A DNA stretch of 64,000 nucleotides from Gracilaria domingensis (taxonomy: Eukaryota; Rhodophyta; Florideophyceae; Gracilariales; Gracilariaceae), in NCBI GenBank assembly GCA_022539475.1, contig VCMS01000019.1:186001-250000 (forward strand), given 5' to 3'. Position 1 is the stretch's first letter, and every line of letters begins with the position of its first letter. The position numbers were made by a program, and so were the translations under genes. The notes beneath the pieces are model-generated. The model had not been told where the DNA came from. It saw only the letters and a program-made list of their open reading frames with translations, and searched no databases. Shown here piece after piece: positions 21,057 through 31,474 of the stretch.

Positions 21057-22346
21057 TCAGGGGTTGGGAGATGAAGAACTTGAATCGCGTCCTGAACTTG
21101 TACTTGTGCCATTTTGCAAGCCTGAAATCAAGTCTTTCATCTTCTCGATAGTTCTGGCAATGGTGACCGCCTTTCTGAACTTTCGTCTCACTCTCGAATG
21201 GATCTGGCTGAGATCATTCTGCAACGGTACGGTGTTGAGAGTTTCTGGGCGTGCCAGCCATCGATGTTGCAATGCAGCTTTTGCTGTTAACCGCAATTCT
21301 GGTCGAATTTGCAGCAAGGAGCGAACCAGGGACTTTGCGTCCTCGCTGACATCTTCCCACTCGCGCTGTGGGAATGAATATTCGCCGTTGGCAGTTCGAC
21401 GCAAGCATTGAATGTCATCCCTTCCATAAAAGGGCATTCTACCGCTCAGCATGACATACAGCACAACACCACAGGCCCACATGTCCACGGGCGGTCCATA
21501 GGGCTGGCGGCGCACAACTTCTGGGGCTACATAGCCCGGCGTGCCTATGGTCTCCGTCATAGAATTGTTGTTATGCTTGTCAAAGAAATTGGCGAGGCCA
21601 AAGTCGCAGAGCTTGACGTTATAAGGCCACTGCTTGCTCTTGCACAGGATGTTCTCTGGCTTGATGTCGCAGTGCACAACGCCTATGTCGTGCAGGTACT
21701 CAATGCCCTTGATGATGTCGCGCATGACAATGGAAGCGCTCTGCTCTGACAGATGACCCTGGTCGGCAATGATATCGAAGAGCTCGCCACCCGCCATGTA
21801 TTCGATGACGAGGTGCAGTTGGTCTCTAGAGTCAAAAATATCGTACGTATCAACAATGTTCGCGTGCTGGACGTTCATCATGATCTTGACCTCGCGCATA
21901 AGCCACTGCAATTCCTCCTGCTTGTACATGTCCTTGTGAATGATCTTGATGGCAAACTGCTGCCTGGACTCCACATCGCAGGCCATTCGCACGGTAGCAA
22001 ACGAGCCCTCCCCCAGCACGTGGCCCAGCTCGTAAAAGTTATCGATTCGAATCTCCATGGCTCTCGCCACGGCCTGCTGCCACGCGTAAAAGTCCTGCTC
22101 ATTGCTCGCAAAGTAGCTGAGCGTGCGGCGCCGCAGCTGGATTTGGATCTCGAGCGGACGCGGGCCGACGGTGATGGGGCTATCTAGCAGACTGATGCGC
22201 CACGACGGCTGGGCGAACTCGTTGTGGCTGTTGGACAAGGCGGTGCCACTGAGGCGCAAGAAACGATCCCAGAGGCAGCCGTCGACGCCCTCCTTCTTGA
22301 GCCATCCGGAGTGAAAAACAGGCGGACCGTGGCGCAGGTTCGCCAT
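21057..22346 (-). CDS. PH-domain CaMK-like kinase with HCD (non-RD) motif
   Basis: 429 residues from an ATG at 22346, paralogous over its whole length to the kinase at 16473-17771. A PH domain (about 10-97) is followed by a kinase domain from about 103: GEGSFATV loop, Lys134 in FAIKIIHKD, DFGLANF, GTPGYVAPE and a CaM-kinase-like RRKFRKAV tail. The catalytic loop reads HCDIKPEN (Cys226) where the paralogue has HRDIKPEN, making this a non-RD kinase with catalytic Asp227 retained. It is probably active but not dependent on the usual activation-loop phosphorylation. A Ser-rich C-terminus ends the protein. The 5' flank is extremely GC-rich. Confidence 0.92.
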   Translation of the reverse strand: MANLRHGPPVFHSGWLKKEGVDGCLWDRFLRLSGTALSNSHNEFAQPSWRISLLDSPITVGPRPLEIQIQLRRRTLSYFASNEQDFYAWQQAVARAMEIRIDNFYELGHVLGEGSFATVRMACDVESRQQFAIKIIHKDMYKQEELQWLMREVKIMMNVQHANIVDTYDIFDSRDQLHLVIEYMAGGELFDIIADQGHLSEQSASIVMRDIIKGIEYLHDIGVVHCDIKPENILCKSKQWPYNVKLCDFGLANFFDKHNNNSMTETIGTPGYVAPEVVRRQPYGPPVDMWACGVVLYVMLSGRMPFYGRDDIQCLRRTANGEYSFPQREWEDVSEDAKSLVRSLLQIRPELRLTAKAALQHRWLARPETLNTVPLQNDLSQIHSRVRRKFRKAVTIARTIEKMKDLISGLQNGTSTSSGRDSSSSSPNP

Positions 22347-23000
22347 ACGGGGAACAAACAGCGCGCCGAAGCAGCAAGCGGACGACAGCGGCGACGCAGC
22401 GGCGAGGCAGAGGCGCAGCCCGCGGCGGGGGTCCGGGGGGGGGGCGGGGGGGGAAGGAGGGAGGGGAGGGGGTGTAGGGGGGGGGAGGGGGTGTAGGACC
22501 TAAGTGGCGCAGGCGGTGGACAGCGCGGCCGGCACAACAAGGCGGGGGCAGGGGGCGCACGGCGCGCTCGCACAGGGAAGGCGGGGTGCGGGGGGGGGGG
22601 AGCGGACGCGCGCGGCGGAGCGGCGCAGGCGAGCGGCGGGATGAGTACGCACGCGGGGGCGCGACGGTACTGGTAGCGTTGGCGGCACTTGGCGAGGCGG
22701 GGCGACTGCAGCGGCGGGGAGGAGGCGCGAGCCCCAAAAAGCGCGAGGCGCGCGGCGCGCCAAGCGCGCGCGCGGCGCGGCGCGGCGCGGCGCGGCGCGG
22801 CGCGGCACGCGCCGGCGCCAGTGGCATCCGCGGGAGGTCCTCTCCGGGCGCACCCGCGCGGCGCGCACGACCCACACACGAGTGGTGTGTGACACGACCA
22901 AACTGACTCTTTACACACAAAAATATGGAAATAAATAACAAAGGCAGAAAAAGCTTTTTGTACCGCGTCCGGCGCGCCCCCCCCCCCGACCGGCCCATTA
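22347..23000. other. GC-rich spacer between two minus-strand genes
   Basis: Contains G tracts, long purine-rich runs (22430-22500) and (CGCGG)7 at 22771-22805. It should contain the promoter of the HCD kinase and the lipase 3' UTR. Long open frames on both strands here (for example 22180-23934) are GC artefacts. Confidence 0.55.
22771..22805. repeat. (CGCGG)7 microsatellite
   Basis: Seven perfect pentamers within a longer CG-alternating stretch. Confidence 0.9.
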
Positions 23001-26000
23001 TCACCGCCGCAGCGTCTCCTTGAGCATTTTGTACCGCGTCAGGTTCGCCCACTTCTCCACCACCGCCATGTTCACGCGCTCGTCCTCCGTCTTTCCCAGC
23101 TGATCGATCATCGCGTTGATGCTGGCCACGCGGTTCGCAATCTCCACCCGGTCCGACGACTCGCTCTGCTCGAACGCCCCCGCGAACCGCCGCTCGTCCT
23201 CCCGCCGCACCGGGAACGGCCAGAACACCGGCGTGTACGTCATGCCGTGGTGCCGCGTGCACCACGCGCGCATCGCCAGCATGTACGCCGCCTTCCGATG
23301 GTACGCAAAGCCCGACGCCTCCCCAGTCCACGGTCGTCCATCCAGCGCACTGCGATCGATCAGCATGTCTCCCTGCGCCGTCAGCACCACCTTCTTCCCC
23401 ACGTGCTTGTACCCGTTGAACGGCATCTTCGCGATCATGTCCGGGTCCACAACAATGCGCCAGTGCAGCGGCACCACCTGGTCGTACACCTCCTGAAAGT
23501 TCACATTTCCCACACGCGGCGAGCCGAACGTCGAAACGAAAATCTCCCGCCGGCTCAGGTTCAGCTTCACCCACAGGTCCAGGCTGCAAAGCGTCGCCAG
23601 CGCCCCACCCAGACTGTGTCCCGTCAGGAACACAGGCCGCGCCTTTTGCTGGCGAAGAATCTGCACGTGCCGCACAAGCTCGTCCGCAATGCTCAAGTAC
23701 GCCGCAGCAAACCCACGGTGAACTTTCCCATGCGTGTAACGTAACCCGAACAGCCGCTTCAGTCTGCTGCTCTCGTCTTCGCCTCTCGAGTTGCTGTGCA
23801 CAACCTCGGGCAGACGATGGTGGCTCATATGAAGCGAAGTTCGAACGTTGCGCTTCGACGTCGTTCCCTTGAACGTCACAATGATGCGGTCCGTGCAGTC
23901 CACCACCAGCGCTTGCGTATCCGTCGCCTCGCATTTTGCGTGCGTCTGAATCCTGAAGTTGAACGGTAGTGGGTTCTCCTTGGGACGGAACTTGTCAAAC
24001 TTGGAGGTTCCATAATAGTACACATACCATGCAAAGTTAAACATAATCACGTGCGTCTGCATCGTGAAACAGTTCGCCTTGATTTGGAGGTGGTCCTTGG
24101 ACTCTCTCATTCGATACGTCACAGGCTCCACAATGTCCTGCTGCAACTCACTATCATTGTCCAAAGAGTCGTCGTCCACAATCAAATGATCGCCGTTCCA
24201 AGCCTTCTTTGCGATTGTGCTACGAGTAATATCATCGTCGGCTGATCGCGTCACTGACGTCATTCCATCCGAGTCCTCTTCACTCCTTCTGGGATATGTC
24301 GAACCTGACTTTGCCAGTTTAGAGGCTAGAAACCATCCCTTTATCACCCCAACCGAAGTCCGAGGAAGATGAACATACGCAGTGACCAGCACATATCCAG
24401 TGAGGAGTATATTCGGTCCAACAGTCCAAAAATGAAATAGGTCTGCGCTGAAACGGGTAACATTCGGACTGAGAGTGACAAAGTTGTCTCCCTTCGGCTT
24501 GCCAAATAAAAGCATGAACTGCAGAGTGAAAAACAGTACGTAATAAACAAAGTTGATGTAGAGGAAGAAGCGAAAACCTACACGCTTGGTGCGGTGCTTC
24601 ATGTACGGTGCTTCTTCTAAAACCTTGAACGTCTTCTTGGCTTCCAAAACAATGATTACAAGCAGTATCAGGTCGATAAGGCTTTTGACGATTGCCGCTG
24701 CCAACTCCGCTCGCATGGCAGGCAGAATCCTGAATTCACTGTACAAAAACGCGAAAACAGGCGCAGCAAACAGCGGTATCTCACTGAGCAGCACTGGGAT
24801 CACAGTGTAAGTGACCGCCATGAAGATAGTGAGCGGAGCAAGAATCAAAAGCTTGGGCAGGTAGAACGACCTGAATCGGAGCCTCTTCAGGGGGTCCAGG
24901 ATTCTGTACGAATGCAGATTGGCCCAGATGTAGAAGAACGTGACAACTGCAAAGGAAGCTTCCCTAATAACAGTGAACACATCTTGAATGCGAAAGACCC
25001 ACTCTTCAAAGCGGTCATGCACTGATTTGCTCACCTCTGCAAAAACACGGATGATACTTTCAAAGGCGGAGAAATAAAACGAGGTGGATAACATGAGAAT
25101 CAGAACCCATATCTGCTCATGAGTAACCTTGCGCTTGCCTTGGGAGAACACGCGTATGGCGAAAAGAATACTTAGGACGAAAAAGAAGAGCGCAAGGAAG
25201 AGATTGCTAACGTGACTCACGAGCTTGTACGCTCTAGGCAAGACGGACACCTTTTCCGGGATTAGAAAGATCAAATCGTCGTCGTCGACTCCCGGTAAAT
25301 CGGCTGCGCCAAGCGGGGGCAAGGAATCTGGGTCAAACATGTCATCATCAGGAAAAGCACCTTCCTCCCCATCAGGAATGGGTAGGTCCGGCACTTGACG
25401 CATCGTAGTAGCGAGGGCGTCAAAGGTGAGGGGTTGGCGCTCACTACTAGAAGCTGCGATTGAAGAATGAGTGGTGTGGGGTGCTTCGCAAGGAGGTGGG
25501 CGCTCTGAGAAGATTGCGTGTGGGGGTGGTGATTTGAGTTGCGGTTCGAAGTGAGATGATGTGCGTGTTAGTACTTGGGCGGCTAACGCTGCCGGAAGAG
25601 TGGTGGCGTTCTCCTTTTGGGCCTCGGTGAGATACTCGGGTGCAATGGCCACGTCCTGCACAAACTTGTGCGCAGTATTAGCAGCAATCAAAAGCAGGAT
25701 GGTATACAAAAAGGCAGCAACGATAAACCAGTTGAAGAAGACAAGCAGGGATCGCACTTCCTTTGCCGAGATAACTTCCAGCTTGATGTAAGACTTGTCC
25801 GGGTGGCGCAAGAGGGAGCTGGCGACGATGGACGGAACACCATCCGATGAATCGGACGACATGGGCGGGAGGCGAAAACCTTCGCTATTGAGCTCGTAGT
25901 CGTCCGGAACATCGTCGAGATCTCCCTGGCGCGGCGGCAGGGGCGGAAGAGGGTCCTCTACGTCGCGGCGCTTCCTGAGCGCGCGCACGGGCGGGTTGAG

Positions 26001-26465
26001 CGTGGTGGCCATCTTGGTGATCGGCATACGCACGCTCTGCGGCTCATGGGTGTCCGACTCGGAGCCCGCGGAGATTTGATCGTTGACAGGATCAACGGCA
26101 CGATCAGGGTGTTGGGAACGGAGCGGAGGAAGCATACTATCCTCCGACGACGAGGTGGTGCGGTCGCGGCGGGGCTTGAGAAAGGGGAAGGAGGGGCGAA
26201 AGGAGCGTTCGCGCGTGGTGTTGCTTGCAAGGGATGCGGAGAGCGAGGGGGCGGTGGGGGTGGCGGAGCGTTGGGTGATGGAGGAGGTGGAGCGGTGGTG
26301 CGGGTCGGGGTCGGGGTCGTCGTCGTCGAGATTGGCGACGGAGGAGTCGGACACGGAGCTGGAGGCAGGAGAATGCGGAAGGGGCTCATAAAAGTCGGGC
26401 TGCGACGGAGGCAGGTGACGGGGATTGGGCGGCGGAATGGCGCCAAAGTCATTCCAGTCGTCCAT
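23001..26465 (-). CDS. multi-pass membrane protein with C-terminal class 3 lipase domain
   Basis: 1154 residues, single exon, ATG at 26465. Residues 1-230 are disordered and Ser/Pro/Asp-rich. A first membrane helix lies near 240-260. After a long acidic loop, seven or so helices follow from about 410 to 700. The C-terminal 330 residues are a lipase class 3 (alpha/beta hydrolase) domain: RIIVTFKGT strand, GFAAAY, the nucleophile elbow LTGHSLGGALATL near 948, VSTFGSPRVGN, and a DPDMIAKMP segment holding the acid. It likely hydrolyses acyl lipids at a membrane surface. A shorter paralogue sits at 46173-48617. The helix bundle faintly recalls Wntless-like TM domains, which I cannot verify. Ends are GC-rich, the middle much less so. 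Confidence 0.88.
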   Translation of the reverse strand: MDDWNDFGAIPPPNPRHLPPSQPDFYEPLPHSPASSSVSDSSVANLDDDDPDPDPHHRSTSSITQRSATPTAPSLSASLASNTTRERSFRPSFPFLKPRRDRTTSSSEDSMLPPLRSQHPDRAVDPVNDQISAGSESDTHEPQSVRMPITKMATTLNPPVRALRKRRDVEDPLPPLPPRQGDLDDVPDDYELNSEGFRLPPMSSDSSDGVPSIVASSLLRHPDKSYIKLEVISAKEVRSLLVFFNWFIVAAFLYTILLLIAANTAHKFVQDVAIAPEYLTEAQKENATTLPAALAAQVLTRTSSHFEPQLKSPPPHAIFSERPPPCEAPHTTHSSIAASSSERQPLTFDALATTMRQVPDLPIPDGEEGAFPDDDMFDPDSLPPLGAADLPGVDDDDLIFLIPEKVSVLPRAYKLVSHVSNLFLALFFFVLSILFAIRVFSQGKRKVTHEQIWVLILMLSTSFYFSAFESIIRVFAEVSKSVHDRFEEWVFRIQDVFTVIREASFAVVTFFYIWANLHSYRILDPLKRLRFRSFYLPKLLILAPLTIFMAVTYTVIPVLLSEIPLFAAPVFAFLYSEFRILPAMRAELAAAIVKSLIDLILLVIIVLEAKKTFKVLEEAPYMKHRTKRVGFRFFLYINFVYYVLFFTLQFMLLFGKPKGDNFVTLSPNVTRFSADLFHFWTVGPNILLTGYVLVTAYVHLPRTSVGVIKGWFLASKLAKSGSTYPRRSEEDSDGMTSVTRSADDDITRSTIAKKAWNGDHLIVDDDSLDNDSELQQDIVEPVTYRMRESKDHLQIKANCFTMQTHVIMFNFAWYVYYYGTSKFDKFRPKENPLPFNFRIQTHAKCEATDTQALVVDCTDRIIVTFKGTTSKRNVRTSLHMSHHRLPEVVHSNSRGEDESSRLKRLFGLRYTHGKVHRGFAAAYLSIADELVRHVQILRQQKARPVFLTGHSLGGALATLCSLDLWVKLNLSRREIFVSTFGSPRVGNVNFQEVYDQVVPLHWRIVVDPDMIAKMPFNGYKHVGKKVVLTAQGDMLIDRSALDGRPWTGEASGFAYHRKAAYMLAMRAWCTRHHGMTYTPVFWPFPVRREDERRFAGAFEQSESSDRVEIANRVASINAMIDQLGKTEDERVNMAVVEKWANLTRYKMLKETLRR

Positions 26466-28067
26466 GGCGAAAAGGGAGGAGCGTTAAAACACGTCACGCA
26501 AAAGGGACACGGGCACGCGGAGCAGGCGACGCGACGTTACAGCAGAAGACAGCGAACGGCAGGGGACGGGGGGGGGGGGGGGGGGGGTAGGGGAGGAGAT
26601 ATAATACCCAAAGCGGGGCGGGGAGGTTTCGGGGGGGGGTGGTGGGGGTGCGCGCTGGTAAACAACGGCGGTGTGGGGCAAACAGGCAAGCAGCGGCGGT
26701 ACACCGTGGGTGTGTGGGGGTGGTTGGGGTGGTTGGGTGGGGTGGTCGCGCGCAACAAGCGGCACAAGACGAGCGCTCACGGGAGGTTGGGAAGGCGGGC
26801 GAGGAGCAGCACGGCGACAGTGAGGCGCACACACGCGGTGGGGGGTAGGGGTGGTGGTGCGGCGACGAAAGGTTGGGACGAGCGTGGCATAAAACGCGGC
26901 GCACGTATGACGAGCGAAGCGGCGCTGCGCGGGGCGGCGAGAGCGATGCGGCGTTGACCGAGCGACGCACAGGACTACAGCGGCAGCCAAATAGGCGCGC
27001 GCGCGTTACGTGTGTGCGCGCGGCGGCGGGGCGCGCACGCGCGCCAAATATAAGGCGCGCGGCGCGATGTAATTTGGGGCGCGGTACGTTCCCCTTTCGG
27101 GGCGCGCGCCGCGCCGCCGCGCGCCGCCGCGCGCAGCGCTGAATGAAGCGCAGACAGCTCTGCCACATGAAGGCGGCGGCGCCGCGCGGCGCGCGCAGAC
27201 GTGCGGCGGCGCGCGCGCGCGCGCGGCGAGCGCGCGTTGCGTCAGCAAGTGATACGGCGCAGCTGAGTTGTGCCGGCACAGTGGCGCATTGATTTGCTGC
27301 GCCGCGCACGCGGCGGTATAATGAGCGTCAGGTAAACAGTGTTTCGCGTTTAAAGCCGCGGGCGCGTTAAACGCGGAGCGCGGAGAAAAACAAATGACAG
27401 TTTTGAGCAACACAAACTCTATGAGCGCGCCGCGGCTGGCGCCGGCGCGCCGCCGCGCGTGTGTGACGGATGCAAATTAGCTACCGCCAGGCGGCGCAGA
27501 CAAATCGTTTCGCGCCTTTTTGTGTGTTGTGCGTGCGTGCGCGCGTGCGTGCGTCGTGGCGCCGCCGCACGCGCGCGCGCGCGCGGCGGCGCCGCGACGG
27601 CGGCGCGACGCGGCGACGCGCGCGGCGGGCGCCCAAACGTACGTCGCGCAAGAACGGCGCACGGCACCGGTAAACCATTGTTTTTTTTTTTTGGCGCGCG
27701 ACGGCAGCTCGCGGCTCCAGGCGGCGCACGCGCGCAGCAAAGCTTGAAAAAGAGCAATGATTGCGGTGATCACGGCGATAACAGGCGGGTAGAAACGCGC
27801 GGCGAAGGTATACTGTATCTAGCTCGGCGCGCGCATGCGCGCAAACGAGCGGCGTAGCGCGCACGGCGCCGGCGCTCGCACGACGTGTTTTGTAACCTTT
27901 AAACGGCAGATTCGACAGTATCAGGCAATGGCAACGGGTGGCGCGCCCGAAAAGTTTTGTTGTGATTACACTGCAGCTCTGGCAGTCGATATTATGATAC
28001 AGTTTCATCAAGTGCGCGCGGCGGCGGCGCTGGCGGCGACGGCGGCGACTGTGACGGCAGCGCTGCT

Positions 28068-28094
28068 CTGCTGCTGCTGCTGCTGCTGCTGCTG
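28068..28094 (+). repeat. (CTG)9 microsatellite
   Basis: Nine perfect CTG units within the divergent promoter region. Confidence 0.95.
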
Positions 28095-28309
28095 AGGCGC
28101 CGCGCCGAGGCGTGCGATCACAGCGCGCTGTGACGGCGCGCGTGACGCGGCGAGCACACAGTGCGCAGTGCGCGCCCGCCGCGCACTCACTGTGACCGCG
28201 CGCGATGAAAAAAAGCGCCGCGCTGTAAACCGCGTGCGCGCGCGCCGCGCGCGTCCACGCGCGCCACGGGTGCCACCTGCGCCACGTTCCACAGAGGCGC
28301 CACGCGCGC

Positions 28310-28368
28310 CACGGCCACCAGCGCGTGCGCGCTGTGCTCAGCACAGCGCGCACGCGCTGGTGGCCGTG
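28310..28368. repeat. perfect 59-bp palindrome
   Basis: Arms 28310-28338 and 28340-28368 are exact reverse complements with a single central base at 28339. It ends 77 bp before the oxygenase ATG, so it may lie in its 5' UTR or core promoter. Confidence 0.97.
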
Positions 28369-28445
28369 TGCTGTGCACGGCGCGGTGCGCAGTAGTAGAC
28401 GACGGGGGGGGGGCGGGGCGGCGGCGCAGCCACGCGCGGCCAGCG

Positions 28446-28870
28446 ATGGAGGCGCACGGCGACGTGCGCGAGGTGGACTTCTCGCCGTTCGCGGCGCTGC
28501 CGCTCGACGACGGCGCGCCGCCGCGCTTCGACGAGCGCCACCGCGCGGTGGCCGCGCAGATCGACGCCGCCATGCGCCGCGACGGCGTGCTGCTGCTGGC
28601 CAACTTTGGGCTGTCGCCGCCGCAGCTGGCCAGCGTGTTCCACATGGCGCGCCGGCTGTTCGCGCTGCCGCTGCAGCACAAGCTGCAGCGCGTGCCGCGC
28701 CTCACGCCGAGCTCCAACCGCGGCTACATCCCCGGCGGCATGGAGCAGCTCAACCGCCAACGGCGCCCCGATCTCAAGGAGGTACGTTGCACCGCACCGC
28801 ACCGCACCGCACCGCACCGCACGCACGCTATGACGCCGCGCGCGCATGCGCGGCCGCGACTAACCAGCGC

Positions 28871-28903
<33 letters not shown>

Positions 28904-29575
28904 GCGTTCAACTTCATGAACCCCGCGCAAAACGAGCAGTCGTTTGAGGGCTGCCCGCGCGAGTTTGAAAACGTGTGCCACACGTTCTACAGCGCCATGG
29001 CGCAAGTCGGGCGGCGCTTCGCGCTGGCGGCCGCGCTGGCGCTCGGGCTGCCGCCCACGCACCTGAGCGACGCGCTGCGCCAGCTGGACCTGGCCACGCT
29101 GCGCCTGCTGCACTACCCGCCGTGCGAGTTTGTGGCGGGGCAGAGCACGGGCGACGACGCGCGCGCGGCCATCCGCGTGGGCGAGCACACGGACTACGGG
29201 CTGTTCACGCTGCTGTTCGCGGACGGCGGCGGGCTGCAGGTGCGGCGCGGCGGCGGCTGGGCGGCCGTGCCGGCGCCGCTGTCGGACGCGGCGCGCGTGC
29301 GCGCCGTGGTGACGCCGGGCGCGCTGCTGGCGCGCGTGACCAACGACCGCTGGCGCGCCACGCTGCACCGCGTGGTGGTGAGCGACGCGCGCGCGGCGGC
29401 GCGCAGCCGCTACGCCGTGGCGTGCTTCTTCGACCCGGACCGCAGCCGCGTCATCGAGGTGCACGACAGCCAGCTGCGCGGCGGCGAGCGCGCGCGCTAC
29501 GCGCCCGTCACGGCGGAGGCGTATGAGTACGCGCGCGTGCGCGACGCCATTCATCAACGCAATCACGATGAATGA
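28446..29575 (+). CDS. 2-oxoglutarate/Fe(II) oxygenase, isopenicillin N synthase-like (two exons)
   Basis: Exons 28446-28781 and 28904-29575 join in phase over a 122-bp intron, giving 335 residues. Exon 1 encodes the N-terminal DIOX_N-like region (VDFSPFAALPLDD, FGLSPPQL, NRGYIPGG). The exon junction produces KEAFNF, as expected for the family. The C-terminal jelly-roll has iron ligands His207 and Asp209 (GEHTDYGLFTLL) and His267 (ATLHRVV), with Arg281 the likely 2-oxoglutarate anchor (RYA, where plants have RYS). Such enzymes hydroxylate or desaturate small metabolites in the cytosol; the substrate is unknown. Third codon positions are nearly all G or C. Confidence 0.92.
28791..28895 (+). 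repeat. intronic (ACCGC)6 and (CA)n microsatellites
   Basis: (ACCGC)6 at 28791-28820 and a CA run at 28871-28895 occupy much of the oxygenase intron, the latter forming the tract just before the CAG acceptor. Confidence 0.9.
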
Positions 29576-30056
29576 ATGAAGGTTAAAATTTACGGCGCTG
29601 TAAAACGCGGCCTGCGGCCGCCCCCCGCGCCTGCGCCTGGCGCTGCACCTGCGCCTGTGCGCGCGCGCGCGCGCGCACTCCGCCGCCGCCGCCGCCGCCA
29701 CGCCGCGCAGATGTGCGCGCGCGCGCGGCGGCGAGGAACGGAGCGGGCGAGAAACGGGCGAGAAACGGGCGAGGAACGGGCGAGGAACGGGCGAGGAACG
29801 AGAGTAGCAGAGAGGAGGTACGGCGGCGGGCGGCGCTTACGTGGCGCGCGCCAGTTGTTGTAGCGCGCGAGTTAACGCGAGAGGTGCGAAAAAAAGAAAA
29901 AAAGGGGCGGCGCGCTTTTTCGGCCGCATGTCAGACGCGTTTACCAGACGCGCAGCGTGCGTAGCTGAATTCAGCGCGCGTGCGCGCGCGCCGATCGCCG
30001 CGCGGAAACGCGATCGGCGCCGCCGCCGCGCGCGCGCCGCCGCCGCCGCCGCCGCC
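29576..30056. other. GC-rich spacer between convergent genes
   Basis: Between the oxygenase stop and the zinc-finger gene stop. Contains an 11-bp tandem repeat (29745-29799). Confidence 0.5.
29745..29799 (+). repeat. 11-bp tandem repeat, 5 copies
   Basis: Units gggcgaraaac / gggcgaggaac: two of the first form then three of the second. Confidence 0.9.
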
Positions 30057-30503
30057 TCACGGCCACAGCCGCGACGACGCCGACGCCGACGCCGACGACG
30101 ACGCGTCCGTCGAGCTGGCGCCGTGCAGCCGCCCGATCGAGCGGTGCACGCTGAGGATGTGGCGGCGGCGGTGGCTCTTCTGCTTGAAGCGCATGGCGCA
30201 GATGTGCGTGCACGGCACGGACGGCGCGTGCGGCCCGGCCGGGCACATGCACTCGGTGCACTGGAACGGGCGCTGGTTGAGGTGCACCATGGAGACGTGC
30301 CGCTTGAGCCCGTCGCGGAACGGGAAGCTCTTGTGGCACTGCGCGCACCGGTGCTTGCGCTCGTTGAGGTGCGCCACGCGGTAGTGCTTGTTGGCGTTGC
30401 CGCGCTCCGCAAAGCGCTTGTGGCACAGCGCGCACGCGAACGGCTTCTCGCCGCGCGCCGCGCGCCGCGCCGCCGCCAGCTTGAACGGCGGCGCCGCCAG
30501 CAC

Positions 30504-30539
<36 letters not shown>

Positions 30540-30830
30540 GCGCGCGCACGCCGCCGGCGATGCGCCCGCCGCGCTGGGCGGCAGCAGCGGCGGCGGCGGC
30601 GACGACGCCTCCGACAGCGCGCCGGCGCGCGTGAGATCGGTCAGCGTGGGCGAGTCGCGCGACAACGACGACGGCGGCGGCGGCGGCGGCGGCGGCGGCA
30701 GCGGCGGCAGCGGCGGCGGCAGCGGCGGCAGCGCGCTCAGCGCCGGCGGCGTGCGCGGCGACGCGAGCAGGAACGAGATGCTGAGCTTGTGGCAGGAGGG
30801 GGGGGGCGAGGCGGACATGGCGGAGCACAT
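30057..30830 (-). CDS. C2H2 zinc-finger protein with poly-proline region
   Basis: The ATG at 30830 gives 257 residues; the frame is open further upstream but only through low-complexity sequence. Residues 1-115 are Ser/Pro-rich with runs of proline encoded by GCC/CGG repeats. Three zinc fingers occupy the C-terminal half: CALCHKRFAERGNANKHYRVAH, then CAQCHKSFPFRDGLKRH...H, then a degenerate third (CTHICAMRFKQKSHRRRH...H, spacing C-x3-C-x12-H-x4-H) preceded by an extra Cys pair (CTECMC) and a 10-residue insert. Linkers GEKPF and NQRPF are classical. It is likely a nuclear DNA-binding regulator; targets unknown. The Ser/Ala tail (ASSSASASAS) is low complexity. Confidence 0.8.
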
Positions 30831-31474
30831 GTCTGGGGGGGGGGGGGGGGGCGGTGTAAGGGGGGGGGAGGGGTGAACGTTGTGGTGCGGGCGGCGGCGG
30901 TGGTGGTAGACACGGCGGTGGAGGCGGTGGTAGTGGCGGCGACGGCGGCGGTGGTGGTGGCGATGGCGGTGATAGGGGAGGAGGCGGCGGAGGTGGCGGA
31001 GGTGGCGGAGGTGGCGGAGGGGCGGGGAGGTTGCGCGGGGGGGGGGGGGGGGGGCGCGGGGGAAACGCGCGAGCAGCAGCGGCGCTTTTGTGCGCGCGGC
31101 GCAACGTGCGACAAACGGTGCGGAACGGAACGGACACGGCGTCGCGCGCCACGCGCGTGCGGCGGCGGCGCGCGCGCGCGGCGCGGCGCTCACCGTTGGC
31201 GCGGGAGGGGGAAGCGGCGGCGCGCGCCCGACGTGGCCGAACGGCTATAAATACGGCGCGCCGTTTACAGCGCGCGCCGTGCGCGCCGCCGCGCGACGTG
31301 GCGCGCTGCCACGCGGCTGCCGCTCGCCGCGCTGCCGCGCGCTCAACGGCCGCGCCGCCGCCGCCGCGCCGCCGCCGCCGCGCCGCCTGTCAGCGCGCTG
31401 CCGCGCCGCCGCTGCCGCTGCCGCTGCCGCTGCCGCCGCTGCCGCCGCGCAGCGCCGCGCCGCGCCGCGCCGCC
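30831..31474. other. divergent promoter region, GC-rich with G tracts
   Basis: Lies between the zinc-finger gene and NAA40. It has G tracts at 30835-30851 and 31037-31053, a GGTGGC-type repeat between them and a TATA box at 31246. Confidence 0.5.
31246..31253 (+). promoter_or_regulatory. TATA box of NAA40
   Basis: TATAAATA in very GC-rich surroundings, about 220 bp before the NAA40 ATG. Confidence 0.55.

Larger units (their letters stand above)
26466..28445. other. 2-kb GC-rich divergent intergenic region
   Basis: Lies between the lipase (minus) and the 2OG oxygenase (plus). It holds a 20-nt G tract (26568-26587), long alternating CG runs (27000-27250, 27540-27640), a CTG tract and a 59-bp palindrome. 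Overlapping Arg/Ala-rich frames on all six frames reflect base composition. No gene is supported. Confidence 0.6.

Noticed and set aside
22180-23934. 584-residue minus-strand frame across the GC-rich spacer
   Set aside because: It is a shadow of the lipase and the spacer: no stops because of GC content, and Ala/Arg/Pro composition with no motif.
26494-27309. 271-residue minus-strand frame upstream of the lipase
   Set aside because: Alternating CG tracts and Pro/Ala/Arg runs; no motif.
28724-29701. 325-residue minus-strand frame opposite the oxygenase
   Set aside because: Antisense shadow of the catalytic domain; the sense strand carries all iron ligands.
29841-31250. 469-residue plus-strand frame opposite the zinc-finger gene
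   Set aside because: Arg-rich frame antisense to a gene with clear C2H2 motifs.
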